DNA of 64,000 bases from Bacillus sp. ZZV12-4809 (lineage in GTDB: Bacteria; Bacillota; Bacilli; Bacillales; Cytobacillaceae): positions 1 through 64,000 of the forward strand of contig NZ_VCRN01000018.1 of assembly GCF_009849585.1 (NCBI RefSeq), written 5' to 3'. The position numbers and the translations under genes were made by a program. Below the pieces are notes generated by a model. That model searched no databases. It saw nothing but the letters and a program-made list of their open reading frames with translations, and was not told where the DNA came from. This document shows positions 33,002-43,169 of this stretch, piece by piece (the stretch's first letter is position 1; the number at the start of each line of letters is the position of its first letter).

Positions 33002-33596
33002 AATCATCCCAGCTGAACCTCTGCTCACGAAAAGGGTCTCCATAGTTGTGATAGCCGTTATTTTCCCAAAATCCAGGCTTGTCGGTTTTAGAGAACTCAA
33101 TGCCTCTAATCCACTTTGCACTTTTCCAAAAATACAGATGCGGAATCACGGCCCGCAGCGGAAATCCATGCTCGGGAGTAAGAGGCTCACCATTATGAGT
33201 ATGTGCAAGAAGACTGGTGCTTTTTAAAAAATCCTTAATCGGGAGGTTTGTGGTCCATCCTTCTTCCGCGTGAAGAATTACAAAGCGGGCTGTTTCTTTT
33301 ACACCTGCCCGCCTGCCAATCTCTGCGGCAGAGACTCCTTCCCAGACATTATCAAGCTTTGACCAGCCCGTCACACAGTGGATATCATTTTTGTACAGAG
33401 TCTGAGGCAGGTTCATTACCTCTTCATGCGATAAGGATAATTCCTTTTCCACTTCTCCAAATATGTTCAAATTCCAATCCTTCATATCCTTGTAGTATGG
33501 AACATTCCCATAATGCAATACAGGAAAGGCAGTGGTCACGTTTTGATTTGGCGGTACCCGGCCTGAGGTCTGTTTTCTGATCTTCCCAAAATACAC
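33000..33596 (-). CDS. yuiH: Molybdopterin-dependent oxidoreductase YuiH
   Basis: 198 residues of the sulfite-oxidase Moco-binding fold, without cytochrome or dimerisation domains. Features: SGRVPPNQNVTTAFPVLHYG, NDIHCVTGWSKLDNVWEG with the Mo-ligand Cys, HAEEGWTTNLP, GEPLTPEHGFPLRAV and FWKSAKWIRGI. It is thought to be a cytosolic, YedY-like reductase; the substrate is unknown. GTG 33596 (MYFGKIRK) is chosen because GGAGG is spaced for it and homologues start there. Convergent with racA. Confidence 0.88.
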   Translation of the reverse strand: MYFGKIRKQTSGRVPPNQNVTTAFPVLHYGNVPYYKDMKDWNLNIFGEVEKELSLSHEEVMNLPQTLYKNDIHCVTGWSKLDNVWEGVSAAEIGRRAGVKETARFVILHAEEGWTTNLPIKDFLKSTSLLAHTHNGEPLTPEHGFPLRAVIPHLYFWKSAKWIRGIEFSKTDKPGFWENNGYHNYGDPFREQRFSWDD

Positions 33597-33689
33597 TATA
33601 GCCACCTCCGTTTCTTTTTCTTTATCCTACCCTACTTTACAGGCTGATACCAATGAGAAAGCAGCCCCCATCCTGGAAGCTGCTCTCGA

Positions 33690-35000
33690 TTATAAAATCA
33701 TTGCCGCCAGCCATCCAAACAGGATGAGCGGAATATTATAATGCAGAAATGTCGGCACACACGTATCCCAGATATGATTATGCTGTCCATCTGCATTCAA
33801 GCCTGCTGTCGGTCCCAATGTACTGTCTGAAGCGGGGGAGCCTGCATCTCCAAGAGCTGCGGCTGTTCCAACTAAAGCAATCGTTGCCATTGGGCTAAAG
33901 CCGACCTCCAGTGAAAGGGGCACAAATATGGTTGCAATAATCGGGATTGTTGAGAATGAGGAACCAATGCCCATTGTAACCAGTAATCCGACTAGAAGCA
34001 TTAGCAATGCTGCAAGTGATTTATTATTGCCAATTACTTCTGCAGCCTGTTCAACAAGACTTTCAACATCGCCCGTTTCTTTTAATACATCAGCAAATCC
34101 GAATGCAGCCAGCATAACAAATCCAATGAATGCCATCATCTTCATACCCTCAGTTAAAAGCTGATCTGCCTCGTTCCACTTAATTGCACCGCTGATATAA
34201 ATAACTAAAATACCTGTCAGGGCTCCGAAGATCATCGAATCAAGCTGCAGCTGGACTATGAGAGCTGCTGCAATCCCAATGAGTGAAAAAATGATGCCCT
34301 TTTTTGAGTAATTGCCTTTTTCCGTTTCAATTAATTCTGAGGGGCGATAATTCCTCTTTTTACGGTAAACAAACAATGCAACTATTAAGCCAGCCGCCAT
34401 GCCGGCTACAGGAATAAGCATAGCCTTTGGAATATCAGCCATTTCCACTGCCAGCCCGCTGTTCTCCATATTTTCTGCGAGTATTCCCTGAAATATTTGA
34501 CCAAAGCCTGCAGGAAGCAAAATATACGGAGCGGTCAAACCAAATGTCAGTACAGACGCGATCAGACGCCGGTCTATTTGAAGCTCATTCATAACCTTTA
34601 ATAATGGCGGAATCAAAATAGGGATAAACGCGATATGAATAGGTATTAAATTTTGAGAAAAAATGGACATTAATAAAATAGAAAAAACGATGAGTGCCTT
34701 TGATAATGATTTCCCTCTGGGCTCCCCATCTTTCCCGACCTTGTCCAGGACCCATTCCACTAATAGATTCGGAAGTCCAGTTGCGGAAATGGCTAAGGCA
34801 AAGCCGCCCAATAGCGCATAACTCAACGCAACTTCTGCACTGCCTCCAAGTCCATTTGAAAAAACTTCAATTGTCTTATCTATACTTAATCCGCCTGCGA
34901 GCCCGCCTGCCAATGCACCTGCCACAAGAGCAAGAACCACATTGACGCGCAGAAGGCTTAGAACAAGCATGATCAACACTGCAAGTATAACTGCATTCAT
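33690..35000 (-). CDS. yuiF: YuiF-like Na+/H+ antiporter-superfamily amino-acid permease
   Basis: 436 residues with about 11 membrane segments: RVNVVLALVAGALAGGLAGGLS, SQNLIPIHIAFIPILIPPLL, GIGSSFSTIPIIATIFVPL, ALGDAGSPASDSTLGPTAGLNADGQHNHIWDTCVPTFLHYN. Family YuiF, distantly NhaC-related, predicted to carry an amino acid. The start is ATG 35000 with a weak AGGG upstream. A 272-bp gap towards pepA shows no gene. Confidence 0.82.
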   Translation of the reverse strand: MNAVILAVLIMLVLSLLRVNVVLALVAGALAGGLAGGLSIDKTIEVFSNGLGGSAEVALSYALLGGFALAISATGLPNLLVEWVLDKVGKDGEPRGKSLSKALIVFSILLMSIFSQNLIPIHIAFIPILIPPLLKVMNELQIDRRLIASVLTFGLTAPYILLPAGFGQIFQGILAENMENSGLAVEMADIPKAMLIPVAGMAAGLIVALFVYRKKRNYRPSELIETEKGNYSKKGIIFSLIGIAAALIVQLQLDSMIFGALTGILVIYISGAIKWNEADQLLTEGMKMMAFIGFVMLAAFGFADVLKETGDVESLVEQAAEVIGNNKSLAALLMLLVGLLVTMGIGSSFSTIPIIATIFVPLSLEVGFSPMATIALVGTAAALGDAGSPASDSTLGPTAGLNADGQHNHIWDTCVPTFLHYNIPLILFGWLAAMIL

Positions 35001-35232
35001 GATGTAACCCTCTTTCTATGCGTATGTTTCCATTTACTTTAATCTGCTAAATTGGTAGAGAACTAAAACACATGTATTAAACTATCATATCTCCCCTTTT
35101 TATGTCAATGATTTTAGGCAGATTCAGAAATGGGGGTTTAGGCCAGGATAGCTGTTAGGTTAGAATTTCATGTAATTTACCGGTAGATTGTATTTCCGCA
35201 CCTTATGTTAATTATGGATAAAAATCCGCATA

Positions 35233-35261
35233 AAAAAACTCCGGATTTCTCCAGAGTTTTG
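35233..35261 (-). terminator. Terminator of pepA
   Basis: Minus-strand ACTCTGGA/TCCGGAGT stem followed by a T-run, 10 bases after the stop. Confidence 0.75.
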
Positions 35262-35273
35262 AATTCATCTTTA

Positions 35274-36773
35274 TTACACTTCAAACCTTTCAACCAATAG
35301 CGCCAATGTACGAACCATAACGCCTGTCGCACCATCTGGTCCAAGATCATGGCTTTTTGATGTCGTGGCTGTACCTGCAATATCGAGATGCACCCATGGT
35401 GTGTCTTCGGCAAATTCACCGACAAAACCTCCGCCCATGATCGCATGACCCGCACGTCCTGGTGAATTGTTCAGATCTGCCATTTTGCTGCTTCTGATTC
35501 TTTCTTTATCTTTTTCAAAAAGAGGCAGACGCCAGATAGGTTCGCCAGCTTCATAGGACGCTTCCAGCACCTGTTCAAACCATTCTTCATTATTCGTTAA
35601 TGCACCTGTTGTTTCTTCACCCAGCGCCACAATCACACCGCCAGTCAGGGTTGCAACATCCACCAGGTAATCCGCTCCATGATGCTTCGCATATGTTATT
35701 GCATCAGCAAGTGCCAGACGTCCTTCTGCATCTGTGTTAAGGACTTCAATGGTTTTTCCGCTCATAGAGGTAATGACATCATCGGGCTTAAACGCAGTTC
35801 CGCTCACCATATTATCTGTAGAAGGAATGACGGCGACAACATTCTGTTCAGGCTTCAATTCTCCGATGACTTCCATTGCCCCAAGTACGGCCGCTGCACC
35901 GCCCATATCGGTTTTCATGCCCACAATGCCGTCCTTCGGCTTTATGGAATAGCCCCCTGTATCGAACGTGATTCCTTTGCCGACAAGGCCGATAACATCC
36001 TTCCATTCTTCCTTGCCCTGATATTTTAAAACAATCATCTTAGGAGGCTCTGCCGATCCCTGATTTACCGCCAAAAGAGCACCCATGCCAAGCTTAAGCA
36101 TGTCTTCTTTTTCGAGGATTTCCACTTCAAATCCATATCTCCACGCCAATTCAGATGAGTAATTTGCCAAATCGGTGGCAGTCAGCATATTGCCTGGCAG
36201 ATTGACCAATGTTCGGGCTGAATTCGTTCCTTTCCCGTGTGCATATCCAACCGTAAGAGAAGCCTTCACATCTTCCTCATCTGCCGCTTCGCAATAAACG
36301 GCAATATTCTCAATTTCTTTTTCCGGTTCATTTGATTTCTGTTTGTAATCTTCAAACTTATAGGTGGAAAGGGCAAAAGCCTCGCTTAGGGCATGGGCTG
36401 CATCCAGTGCTTCTACATTTCCCCCAATAAAAGTATCAAGACAAACACCGGCATTTTGAAGCTTGGACGATTTCACTTCCTTGAATGCCTTTCCAAACGC
36501 TTCACGTAACCCTTCAAAGCAAAATTCTTTTTCTTTCCCAAGACCTATTGTAATCAATCGTTTGGCCCCAATTTTTCCAAATGTATGTATTTTTGCAATG
36601 GCCTTTTTCTTGGCGGATATATCGCCGCTCTTCACAAGCTCTGTCAGATGGCCTTGAAACTGTTCATCTGCACGGGCAAGTATTCCTTCAAATCTGGCTG
36701 ACTTATCAAAAACACCAACAATCAGGCATTCCTGTTCTGCTGTAACGTCAATTTCTCTTTTAACCGAAAACAT
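35274..36773 (-). CDS. pepA: Leucyl (cytosol) aminopeptidase PepA
   Basis: 499 residues of the M17 family. The variable N-terminal macro-like domain (1-160) is followed by the catalytic domain with [16 protein letters not shown] (Lys and Asp), [12 protein letters not shown] and the signature [24 protein letters not shown] lies near the end. It releases N-terminal residues using two metal ions and forms hexamers. It corresponds to B. subtilis yuiE. ATG 36773 follows GGGGGTG; an in-frame codon 30 bases earlier lacks support. Confidence 0.93.
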   Translation of the reverse strand: MFSVKREIDVTAEQECLIVGVFDKSARFEGILARADEQFQGHLTELVKSGDISAKKKAIAKIHTFGKIGAKRLITIGLGKEKEFCFEGLREAFGKAFKEVKSSKLQNAGVCLDTFIGGNVEALDAAHALSEAFALSTYKFEDYKQKSNEPEKEIENIAVYCEAADEEDVKASLTVGYAHGKGTNSARTLVNLPGNMLTATDLANYSSELAWRYGFEVEILEKEDMLKLGMGALLAVNQGSAEPPKMIVLKYQGKEEWKDVIGLVGKGITFDTGGYSIKPKDGIVGMKTDMGGAAAVLGAMEVIGELKPEQNVVAVIPSTDNMVSGTAFKPDDVITSMSGKTIEVLNTDAEGRLALADAITYAKHHGADYLVDVATLTGGVIVALGEETTGALTNNEEWFEQVLEASYEAGEPIWRLPLFEKDKERIRSSKMADLNNSPGRAGHAIMGGGFVGEFAEDTPWVHLDIAGTATTSKSHDLGPDGATGVMVRTLALLVERFEV

Positions 36774-36848
36774 ACTGGCACCCCCACATAATCTACTGTT
36801 CACTTTATTATATCGAAAATACTGAATTATTTCGACTATCTAAGTGCT

Positions 36849-37229
36849 TCATGAATCTTCCAGATACAATACCAGCTGAGGCAATTTAGGAAGACTGCCG
36901 ACCTTTTCAAATGGAAGCCTTTCGATATCTTCAGGAAATATGGAGAGGCATTCTTCAATAAACCCATACACATGCTCAAGATCCAGTCCCCAATGTCTGG
37001 GCCGGTATGCCTGCAAATATTCATGTGCAGCCTGCATCATCAGCCTCGCACCTTTGACATTGCCATATTCATAATGATAAATGCTGACGCTCATCTGGAG
37101 CAGGCCTTTAAAAAACAAATTGCCTTTATCAGTCATCCACATTTCTTCAAGAAGATCATGACAGGTATAGTAATCACCTTCATTGAAACTGACAAAGAAT
37201 TCGTAGTATTCAAGAGGGTAATCTTCCAT
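36849..37229 (-). CDS. DUF309-family protein
   Basis: 126 residues, all helical, with the DUF309 signature FNEGDYYTCHDLLEEMWM and LLQMSVSIYHYEYGNVKGA. The two His and Glu/Asp residues in the motif are typical, but no activity is established. ATG 37229 follows GGAGTG. Divergent from the frameshifted membrane gene. Confidence 0.82.
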   Translation of the reverse strand: MEDYPLEYYEFFVSFNEGDYYTCHDLLEEMWMTDKGNLFFKGLLQMSVSIYHYEYGNVKGARLMMQAAHEYLQAYRPRHWGLDLEHVYGFIEECLSIFPEDIERLPFEKVGSLPKLPQLVLYLEDS

Positions 37230-37342
37230 GAAATCACTCCATCTTCGGACTTGGTTGTACTGATCATTTTAACAAAAAGAAAAGGTATTAAATATATTCT
37301 TTCATAATTGGGTAAGAAAATAGAAACAGAAAGGAGAAGGTT

Positions 37343-38009
37343 ATGGATCCTCTATTGTTTGCCGCTTTTACTTCTGGATATATCCTGCTATTTATTTGGG
37401 CCATTTTCACTGTAAAGAACAGCGGACCTGTTAGTGCTGCCTTCCTGCTGCCTGTAATTCTCGGTTTGATTTACGATAATGGGATTCTTGCTGCTGGGCA
37501 TTTAATCGGGGCGGGAAGCACTCTTAAGCTACTGAATTATGCCCGATTCTGGATTCACGCTCTATTTACGCCTCTTCTTGTTCTATATTCCTGGCATACT
37601 TTAAAACAAGCTGATATTGATTGGGCAAAAACAGGCAAACTAAAATGGGCTGCATCCCTGCTTACTGCCGGATTAATTGTTCTGGAGCTTATTACCGAAG
37701 TTTTCAGTCTTGTACTGAAAGAGAAATGGGAATATGGGGCTCTAAGCTATTCAAACGCCGAAGCGCAGAGCGGCCCTCCGATAATGGTACTGATCGTTTC
37801 CGCTGTATTGCTGGCTGCATCTATAGTGTTTTGGCGCAAGCAGGGGTGGGTCTGGTTTTTTGCAGGGGGCCGTCTTGATGATTATCGGAAGCGCCATAGA
37901 TTTTCCCATTGAAAGTGCCGCGGCCGTGAATGCCTTTGAATGGATTCTGTTGCTTTCACTGACAGCAACAGCGTATTATCAAAAAAAGCGTTATTTAACA
38001 GAAACTTAA
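37343..38009 (+). pseudogene. Membrane protein gene interrupted by a +1 frameshift
   Basis: A polytopic membrane protein of unknown family starts at ATG 37343 behind AGAAAGGAG. Frame 1 runs through about five hydrophobic segments to a run of five G at 37865-37869 and then ends in a charged, non-homologous tail at 37912. If one G is removed, reading continues as AGAVLMIIGSAIDFPIESAAAVN and a final membrane segment EWILLLSLTATAYY to TAA 38009. The full protein would be about 221 residues. A genuine frameshift, phase variation in the G-run or a base error are all possible. Confidence 0.8.
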
Positions 38010-38222
38010 AACAGCTCCTCTTGCAGGAAGGACCAATCTATTGGAGAATATTAGTTAGTATAACTTTACGCAGCTCTTATTGTGCTAAGTACAAGGCCAG
38101 ATAGATTTTGTACACAGGATGCTGAATTGGGATGGGTTGTGTCCGAAAACCAGCTCTACTTCGCACTATGAAAGCAAAAAAAAGCAAATGCAGAGTATCA
38201 TACAACTCAAAGGTGGTCTCAC

Positions 38223-38699
38223 ATGGAATTAATGACAAATTTCCCTCTATGGTCTGCTTTGGCAGCCATCTTCTTTGCCCAATTTGTAAAAGTGCCCATT
38301 CAATTTATTGCCACCCGAAGAGTGGATTGGTCCCTTTTAACAAGTACAGGCGGAATGCCCAGTTCACATTCCGCTGCAGTAACTGCCCTTTCAACCGGGG
38401 TGGCACTTGAAACCGGTATGGATTCCGCTGTTTTTGCTGTTTCTGCCGTTTTTGCCATTATAACGATGTTTGATGCTACCGGGGTGCGGCGTCAAGCAGG
38501 GGAACAGGCGATAGTATTAAACCAGCTTGTTGCCGACTTCAATAAATTTGTTGAAGAAGCAAAGACATGGCAGAAAAAAGCTGGCCAGGAAAAACAGAAA
38601 GAATTGAAGGAGCTGCTGGGCCATAAACCGATAGAAGTCCTTTTTGGCGGTCTGACGGGAATCCTATTAACTTTGGGGCTTCATTATTTAATTTCCTAA
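38223..38699 (+). CDS. yuiD: Divergent PAP2-family membrane protein YuiD
   Basis: 158 residues with four membrane segments: QFVKVPIQFIATRRVDW, STGGMPSSHSAAVTALSTGVAL (PSSH motif), MFDATGVRRQAGEQA, and GHKPIEVLFGGLTGILLTLG. This is the YuiD/DUF212 group, related to acid phosphatases of the PAP2 superfamily. ATG 38223 follows AAAGGTGG. It is followed after 14 bases by the BtuF-like gene and may be co-transcribed. Confidence 0.88.
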   Translation: MELMTNFPLWSALAAIFFAQFVKVPIQFIATRRVDWSLLTSTGGMPSSHSAAVTALSTGVALETGMDSAVFAVSAVFAIITMFDATGVRRQAGEQAIVLNQLVADFNKFVEEAKTWQKKAGQEKQKELKELLGHKPIEVLFGGLTGILLTLGLHYLIS

Positions 38700-38713
38700 A
38701 GGTTGTGATATGA

Positions 38714-39496
38714 ATGAAAATCCTTTCCTTATGCCCAAGCAATACGGAATTGGTGGAATACTTGGGATTGACTGATATGTTAGCGGGTGTGGACGATTAT
38801 TCTGATTGGCCGGAGCAAATTTTCAAATTGCCTAGGCTGGGTCCTGACTTGTCTATTAATATGGATAAAGTGGAGGAATTGAAACCGGACCTTGTGCTTG
38901 CTTCCCTAAGCGTACCCGGCATGGAAAAGAATGTAACAGAGCTTAAAAAAAGGCAAATTCCCCATATTGTCTTAAATCCCCAAAGTCTCACAGATATTGC
39001 AAATGACCTGGTTTTTACAGCTGAAAAAATCGGGAGGCCTGAGAGAGGAATTTTGGCCGCTAAACAGTTTACCGAGAAAATAGAGGAGCTGAAGGCCATC
39101 TCTAGCAGGATTGAGAAAAAACCAAGCCTATATTGGGAATGGTGGCCAAAACCTGTATTTACACCAGGCAAGGTCAATTGGCTGACGGAAATCAGTGAGA
39201 TAGCCGGGGGACGGAATTTATTTGCTGATGTAGAACTTGCCAGTGTACAGACTGATTGGGAGGATGTCCTGAATCGGCAGCCGGATTATATTTGTCTCGC
39301 CTGGGTAGGTGTCAGAAGAGAAAAGGTAAATCCGGAAATTGTCTTGAAACGCCCAGGCTGGAGTGAAATGGAAGCAGTAAAACAGAACAAAATCCTGGTT
39401 CTGGAAGAAGAACTGTATTGCAGGCCTTCGCCGCGGCTGATTGAAGGGGCTGTAAAATTAGCAGAAAAGATTCATCGCCAGACATTTTCTATTTGA
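38714..39496 (+). CDS. BtuF-like cobalamin-binding protein, no signal peptide
   Basis: 260 residues with a periplasmic-binding fold of the BtuF/FepB type: SLCPSNTELVEYLGLTDMLAGVDDYSDWP, PDLVLASLSVPG, AGGRNLFADVE, DYICLAWVGVRREKV. There is no export signal or lipobox, and the first strand begins at residue 2, so it probably acts in the cytosol. Cytosolic members of this group are annotated as cobalamin-binding proteins; the ligand is uncertain. The start is ATG 38714. Confidence 0.75.
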   Translation: MKILSLCPSNTELVEYLGLTDMLAGVDDYSDWPEQIFKLPRLGPDLSINMDKVEELKPDLVLASLSVPGMEKNVTELKKRQIPHIVLNPQSLTDIANDLVFTAEKIGRPERGILAAKQFTEKIEELKAISSRIEKKPSLYWEWWPKPVFTPGKVNWLTEISEIAGGRNLFADVELASVQTDWEDVLNRQPDYICLAWVGVRREKVNPEIVLKRPGWSEMEAVKQNKILVLEEELYCRPSPRLIEGAVKLAEKIHRQTFSI

Positions 39497-39506
39497 TAAT
39501 ACAAAA

Positions 39507-39537
39507 AGGCAAATCCGCTCATACATCGGATTTGCCT
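39507..39537. terminator. Bidirectional terminator
   Basis: AGGCAAATCCG/CGGATTTGCCT between the convergent BtuF-like gene and yuiC. Confidence 0.8.
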
Positions 39538-39548
39538 GTATCTACTGG

Positions 39549-40262
39549 TTATTTTTTCTCTGATTTAATATATTGCTGCCTGAAGACCTGCATGGCTTCA
39601 TTTTCATTCAGTAACCTTAAATCTTCTTCCGTCAGGGTTCCATCGCCCATTTCAACGATGTAAACATCGAGCGTCTTCTTTCCCCAATTATTATAAACAT
39701 CATCAACCGTTTCATAATAGAGATCCAATTTATTTCCCTTAATGGCACCGCCTTTATCGGCTACAACACCATACCCGTAATCAGGAATAAACAGGATCGT
39801 TCCAATCGGAAAAACATTTAAATCTGCTGCGACTGTAGAGTATAAGTCCCTTTTAACTTTAACACCTGAGTATGTAATGCCAAAGGACGGATGATCGGGA
39901 TTTTTTCCTGTCGACTCGTAAAAAGCTGTATATCCGGTAGCAATTACTTGTTTTTTCTGATACTGCGACCAGTCAATTGATTCCTCCAGTGTCGGTGCCT
40001 GTTCAATTGCAACAGCTTCACTCGCAGAAATCTTCGGTTCCAGGCTCACGGCCTGCTTCAAAAACTTAAATGCTACTCCAACCGATTTTAATGTATGTTC
40101 AAAATTTGAATTTCCATCTTTGTCAGCTTGCTCAGCATTTTGCTGCAACTGTACAATTGATCTTGCTTCTACCCCGGAAATAGAATGGAAAGTTGTCAAT
40201 AATGCACCTATAAATAAGGCAGACATTACTGTACGTTTCATCCATTTTGTAAATTTGTTCAT
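39549..40262 (-). CDS. yuiC: 3D-domain (MltA-like) protein YuiC
   Basis: 237 residues: an N-terminal signal or anchor ([19 protein letters not shown]), a low-complexity linker, and a C-terminal 3D/Sps domain (about 105-215). That domain has [71 protein letters not shown]. The Asp residues that name the 3D domain are present. B. subtilis YuiC is a muralytic transglycosylase related to MltA and linked to spore germination or stationary phase. ATG 40262 has GGGAGGAG. Confidence 0.85.
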   Translation of the reverse strand: MNKFTKWMKRTVMSALFIGALLTTFHSISGVEARSIVQLQQNAEQADKDGNSNFEHTLKSVGVAFKFLKQAVSLEPKISASEAVAIEQAPTLEESIDWSQYQKKQVIATGYTAFYESTGKNPDHPSFGITYSGVKVKRDLYSTVAADLNVFPIGTILFIPDYGYGVVADKGGAIKGNKLDLYYETVDDVYNNWGKKTLDVYIVEMGDGTLTEEDLRLLNENEAMQVFRQQYIKSEKK

Positions 40263-40453
40263 CTTTTACACTCCTCCCAAAGTTAGTCATTTCCCTTATT
40301 CAGGGGAAATATTCATAACTTATGGAAGAGACGTCCTTCCAGCAGCCGTTTTCAGAAGGAATAAAGCCAGTAATGCCATAGGCTTGGCCAATTTGACCAC
40401 ACTAATCAAAAAAATAAAAAATCCCTGCATCCAGCAGAGATTTCATCACCCAT

Positions 40454-40777
40454 TTAAAACATCCGATATCCTTTTTTACGGAGCAGTTTAATCGTAATTC
40501 CGGCAACAATGGCGCCTGCCATTCCGCTGCTGAGTATAAGTATGTCAGCCAGAGCGAGGCTCGACAATTCAATACCAAGACTGGAAAATGATTCCCCCGG
40601 TTTTTGAAAATACTCAATGAAACGAACTTTATCGATGATAAAGATGGCAATAACCGGATAAATAATAGCCATAATCCAAGACATTCTTAAGAGCATATTT
40701 AAAATAAAACCTATCCCAAAAAAAAGCACAAAAAACAGAAGCATGGAAATAGGCAAAACGAAAATCGTCATCTGCAT
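40454..40777 (-). CDS. yuiB: YuiB-like membrane protein
   Basis: 107 residues with three membrane segments (IFVLPISMLLFFVLFFGIGFILNMLL, MAIIYPVIAIFII, ALADILILSSGMAGAIVAGITIKLL) and a basic tail. It matches YuiB by order (yuiA, yuiB, yuiC) and size. Function unknown. ATG 40777 follows GGGAGG. Confidence 0.8.
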   Translation of the reverse strand: MQMTIFVLPISMLLFFVLFFGIGFILNMLLRMSWIMAIIYPVIAIFIIDKVRFIEYFQKPGESFSSLGIELSSLALADILILSSGMAGAIVAGITIKLLRKKGYRMF

Positions 40778-40840
40778 GAACTTGTTTCCTCCCTTAGCAC
40801 ATCAATAATTAGTGTACTTTAATGTGGATTGGGGAGTCAA

Positions 40841-40895
40841 CAAGAAAAGCAGTTAGCGCCTTGTCCTCGAGGAGGCAGGCGCTGGAGCTAAACAA
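40841..40895 (+). repeat. Type A interspersed repeat, short copy
   Basis: CAAGAAAAGCAGTTAGCGCC, then CTCGAGGAGGCAGGCGCTGG AGCTAAACAATT. Same ends as the copies at 54722-54992 and 60190-60260. Confidence 0.7.
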
Positions 40896-40934
40896 TTATC
40901 TAACTTCACAATTTATAGACTTGCTTTAAAAAGA

Positions 40935-40959
40935 AAAACTTCGCATCTCGCGAAGTTTT
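40935..40959 (-). terminator. Terminator of yuiA
   Basis: AAAACTTCGC/GCGAAGTTTT with a 5-base loop, followed by T on the minus strand. Confidence 0.8.
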
Positions 40960-40964
40960 AAAGT

Positions 40965-41090
40965 TTATTCCTTTTTCTTGCCTGTTCCGCCGCAGCAGCT
41001 GCAGGTTTCAGATCCGCCTAATAGTAGTTGAAAATACCCTTTGCCTGAACAATACATACACTCTTTGTTTTCATATTTCTTAGCTGTCAT
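40965..41090 (-). CDS. yuiA: YuiA, 41-residue zinc-finger-like protein
   Basis: A 41-residue protein with two DnaJ-like half-fingers: CMYCSGKGYF and CSCCGGTGK, four or five Cys in all. It fits YuiA of B. subtilis in size and place. It probably binds one zinc ion; its role is unknown. ATG 41090 is nine bases after AAAAGGAG. Confidence 0.8.
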   Translation of the reverse strand: MTAKKYENKECMYCSGKGYFQLLLGGSETCSCCGGTGKKKE

Positions 41091-41250
41091 TTCATTCATC
41101 TCCTTTTGATTTTTGTAACTGAATTTTCTGATAATATATCAAGGATCTGAATAAATGAAAAGCTCCGTATTTCATGAAAAACTATCATTGGAAACGCATA
41201 CAAGCAATATATACTTCTGTTTTCTCGCTCTATCTTTAAATTTCAGAAAA

Positions 41251-41742
41251 TTATAAAAATAATTTATATGCAGTGTAACCGAAAGTATCCCCGGGATTAA
41301 TTCCGTCAATTAATGTTTTTATAGACGAATCCGAAGAATCCAATATGTATTTTAGAATAACTGATGCATTCGGGTCATCTGCAAGCTCTTTGGGTCTTCG
41401 AAACTGTACATCGAAAAGCTCACTTTCCTGAACCTTTAATGATTGTTCAGGCTCAGCTTCAAGCAAAAACAAGATCATATTATCACTGACTTCCCCTTTT
41501 ATAACACCTGTGCGCAGCCCAAGCATGCCTTTCACTGTACATTTTATTCCCGTTTCCTCTTCTACCTCCCGGACTGCAGCTTCATCAGCAGTTTCGCCCG
41601 GTTCTACAAACCCAGCCGGCAGAGACCATTTACCTTTAAGGCCACCATATTTCTTTTTAACTACAAGCCAGTTGCCTTCAGGAGAAATTACGAGCCCGGA
41701 AACCGCAAGCCACACTTTTCCCCTTTTATGTTCGACTCCCAT
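41251..41742 (-). CDS. Nudix hydrolase
   Basis: 163 residues. The complete Nudix box spans residues 44-66 (G-x5-E-x7-REV-x-EE-x-G-I), in [20 protein letters not shown]. Upstream [14 protein letters not shown] is typical of ADP-ribose or NTP-type members. It hydrolyses nucleoside diphosphates linked to another moiety; the substrate is not predictable. ATG 41742 follows AAAGGGGGG. It sits between yuiA and yumB, where B. subtilis has no gene. Confidence 0.88.
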   Translation of the reverse strand: MGVEHKRGKVWLAVSGLVISPEGNWLVVKKKYGGLKGKWSLPAGFVEPGETADEAAVREVEEETGIKCTVKGMLGLRTGVIKGEVSDNMILFLLEAEPEQSLKVQESELFDVQFRRPKELADDPNASVILKYILDSSDSSIKTLIDGINPGDTFGYTAYKLFL

Positions 41743-41787
41743 TCAAATCCCCCCTTTTACATAATTCTATCACGAAAAATCCCCATT

Positions 41788-41821
41788 AAAAAAAGGGACA
41801 GACTTTAGAGTCCGTCCCCTT
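41788..41821 (-). terminator. Terminator of yumB
   Basis: GGGACGGACT/AGTCTGTCCC (one mismatch) followed by seven T on the minus strand. Confidence 0.8.
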
Positions 41822-41842
41822 ATATAAATAATTGCTGACTGA

Positions 41843-43060
41843 TTAAAGAACGTTGAATTTACCTTTTTTCAATACAAGAGAAGGTCCGCCAACCATGTAA
41901 AGAGCACGGTTATCGATCATCTTCTTCATGAATGAAGCTTTAGTTCCAACCATTTTCTTTCCAAATGCCACACCGATTGCATCGTGTTCACCAAGAGAAC
42001 AAACAGTACCTTTAATATCCGGTGTAAACGTTTCAAGGTCAGTTTTATTGCGGATTAAAGCAGTAATGTTTCTTGCACATACTTCACCCTGCTGCATAGC
42101 AATTTGGGCAGTAGGAGGGTATGGACGGTTGATTTCTTCATTGATAATTAATGAGCAGTCTCCGATGATAAACATATTATCATGGCCAGGAGCGCGCAAG
42201 TCAGGCTGAACTTTTACACGGCCGCGCATTGCTTCGATGCCGGATTTTTCAATAATAGAATTTCCGCGTACACCTGCAGCCCAGACAACTGTTGCAGCTT
42301 TGATTTCTTCTACTTCATCTTCACCCTTGCCAACGATGATTCCTTCAGGAGTAGCTTCTTTAATAGCCGTTCCGATCATAAATTGAACGCCTTTTTTCTC
42401 CAAGTGGGATACAGCGTAATTAACAAGCTCAGGATCAAAGCCTGGAAGAACCATTGGAGCTGCTTCCACGCAAATGATTTTCACTTTATGATAATCCACA
42501 TCATATTCTTTGCAAAGCTCAGGTACACGGTTAGCCAATTCACCAAGGAATTCAATGCCAGTGAAGCCTGCACCGCCGACAACAATTGTCAGGCGCTCGT
42601 CTTTCTTCTCGGCTTCTGTATTATAAGTGGCAAATTGATATTCGATATGCTCGCGGATCTGACGGGCAGCATTTACATTGACAATTGAAAATGCATGTTC
42701 CTTAAGTCCTTTAATACCGAATGTTTCCGGTTCGGCACCAAGAGCAACAACCAGATAATCATACTCAATTTCGCCGTTTTCCAAAATGACTTTCTTTTCT
42801 TCAGCTTTAATTTCAAGAGCAGTGCCCTGAACGAATTCAACTTTGTTGCGGTCAATAACATCTTTTATATCATAGCGTACACGATCATGATGAAGTGTTC
42901 CGGCAGATGCCTCGTGCAGCCATGTTGTTTCATAATGGTAGTCATTCTTGTTCACTAAAACGATTTCCGCTTCGTTTGTTCCTACAGATTTCTGCAGACG
43001 GGTTGCAACCATCAAACCGCCGTAGCCCCCACCGAGGATTACAATCTTTGGCTTTCTCAA
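41843..43060 (-). CDS. yumB: Type II NADH dehydrogenase-like flavoprotein YumB
   Basis: 405 residues, NDH-2 family. FAD loop [14 protein letters not shown] near 6, NADH fold [19 protein letters not shown] near 155, and C-terminal motifs IIGDCS and [13 protein letters not shown]. It would pass electrons from NADH to menaquinone at the inner membrane face. TTG 43060 gives [12 protein letters not shown], which is where B. subtilis YumB starts; GTG codons 9 and 15 bases upstream are alternatives. Divergent from yumC with a Rex-like box between them. Confidence 0.88.
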   Translation of the reverse strand: MRKPKIVILGGGYGGLMVATRLQKSVGTNEAEIVLVNKNDYHYETTWLHEASAGTLHHDRVRYDIKDVIDRNKVEFVQGTALEIKAEEKKVILENGEIEYDYLVVALGAEPETFGIKGLKEHAFSIVNVNAARQIREHIEYQFATYNTEAEKKDERLTIVVGGAGFTGIEFLGELANRVPELCKEYDVDYHKVKIICVEAAPMVLPGFDPELVNYAVSHLEKKGVQFMIGTAIKEATPEGIIVGKGEDEVEEIKAATVVWAAGVRGNSIIEKSGIEAMRGRVKVQPDLRAPGHDNMFIIGDCSLIINEEINRPYPPTAQIAMQQGEVCARNITALIRNKTDLETFTPDIKGTVCSLGEHDAIGVAFGKKMVGTKASFMKKMIDNRALYMVGGPSLVLKKGKFNVL

Positions 43061-43151
43061 GTGTATCACTTCCACCTTTTTTAAGTATTTTCTAATGTTT
43101 TCTTATCTTCCTCTGCTTTATATTTTTTATAGCAAAAAACATAAAAAAACT

Positions 43152-43169
43152 TTGTGATTTTATTCACGA
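43152..43169. promoter_or_regulatory. Rex-box-like operator between yumB and yumC
   Basis: TTGTGATTTTATTCACGA agrees with TTGTGAA-N4-TTCACAA at 12 of 14 defined positions, about 92 bp upstream of yumB. Rex releases DNA when NADH is high, a sensible control for an NADH dehydrogenase gene. The rest of the 384-bp gap 43061-43444 is very AT-rich with no gene. Confidence 0.5.

Noticed and set aside
42182-42688. 168-codon frame antisense to yumB
   Set aside because: Shadow of a conserved gene; Phe/His/Cys-rich composition.
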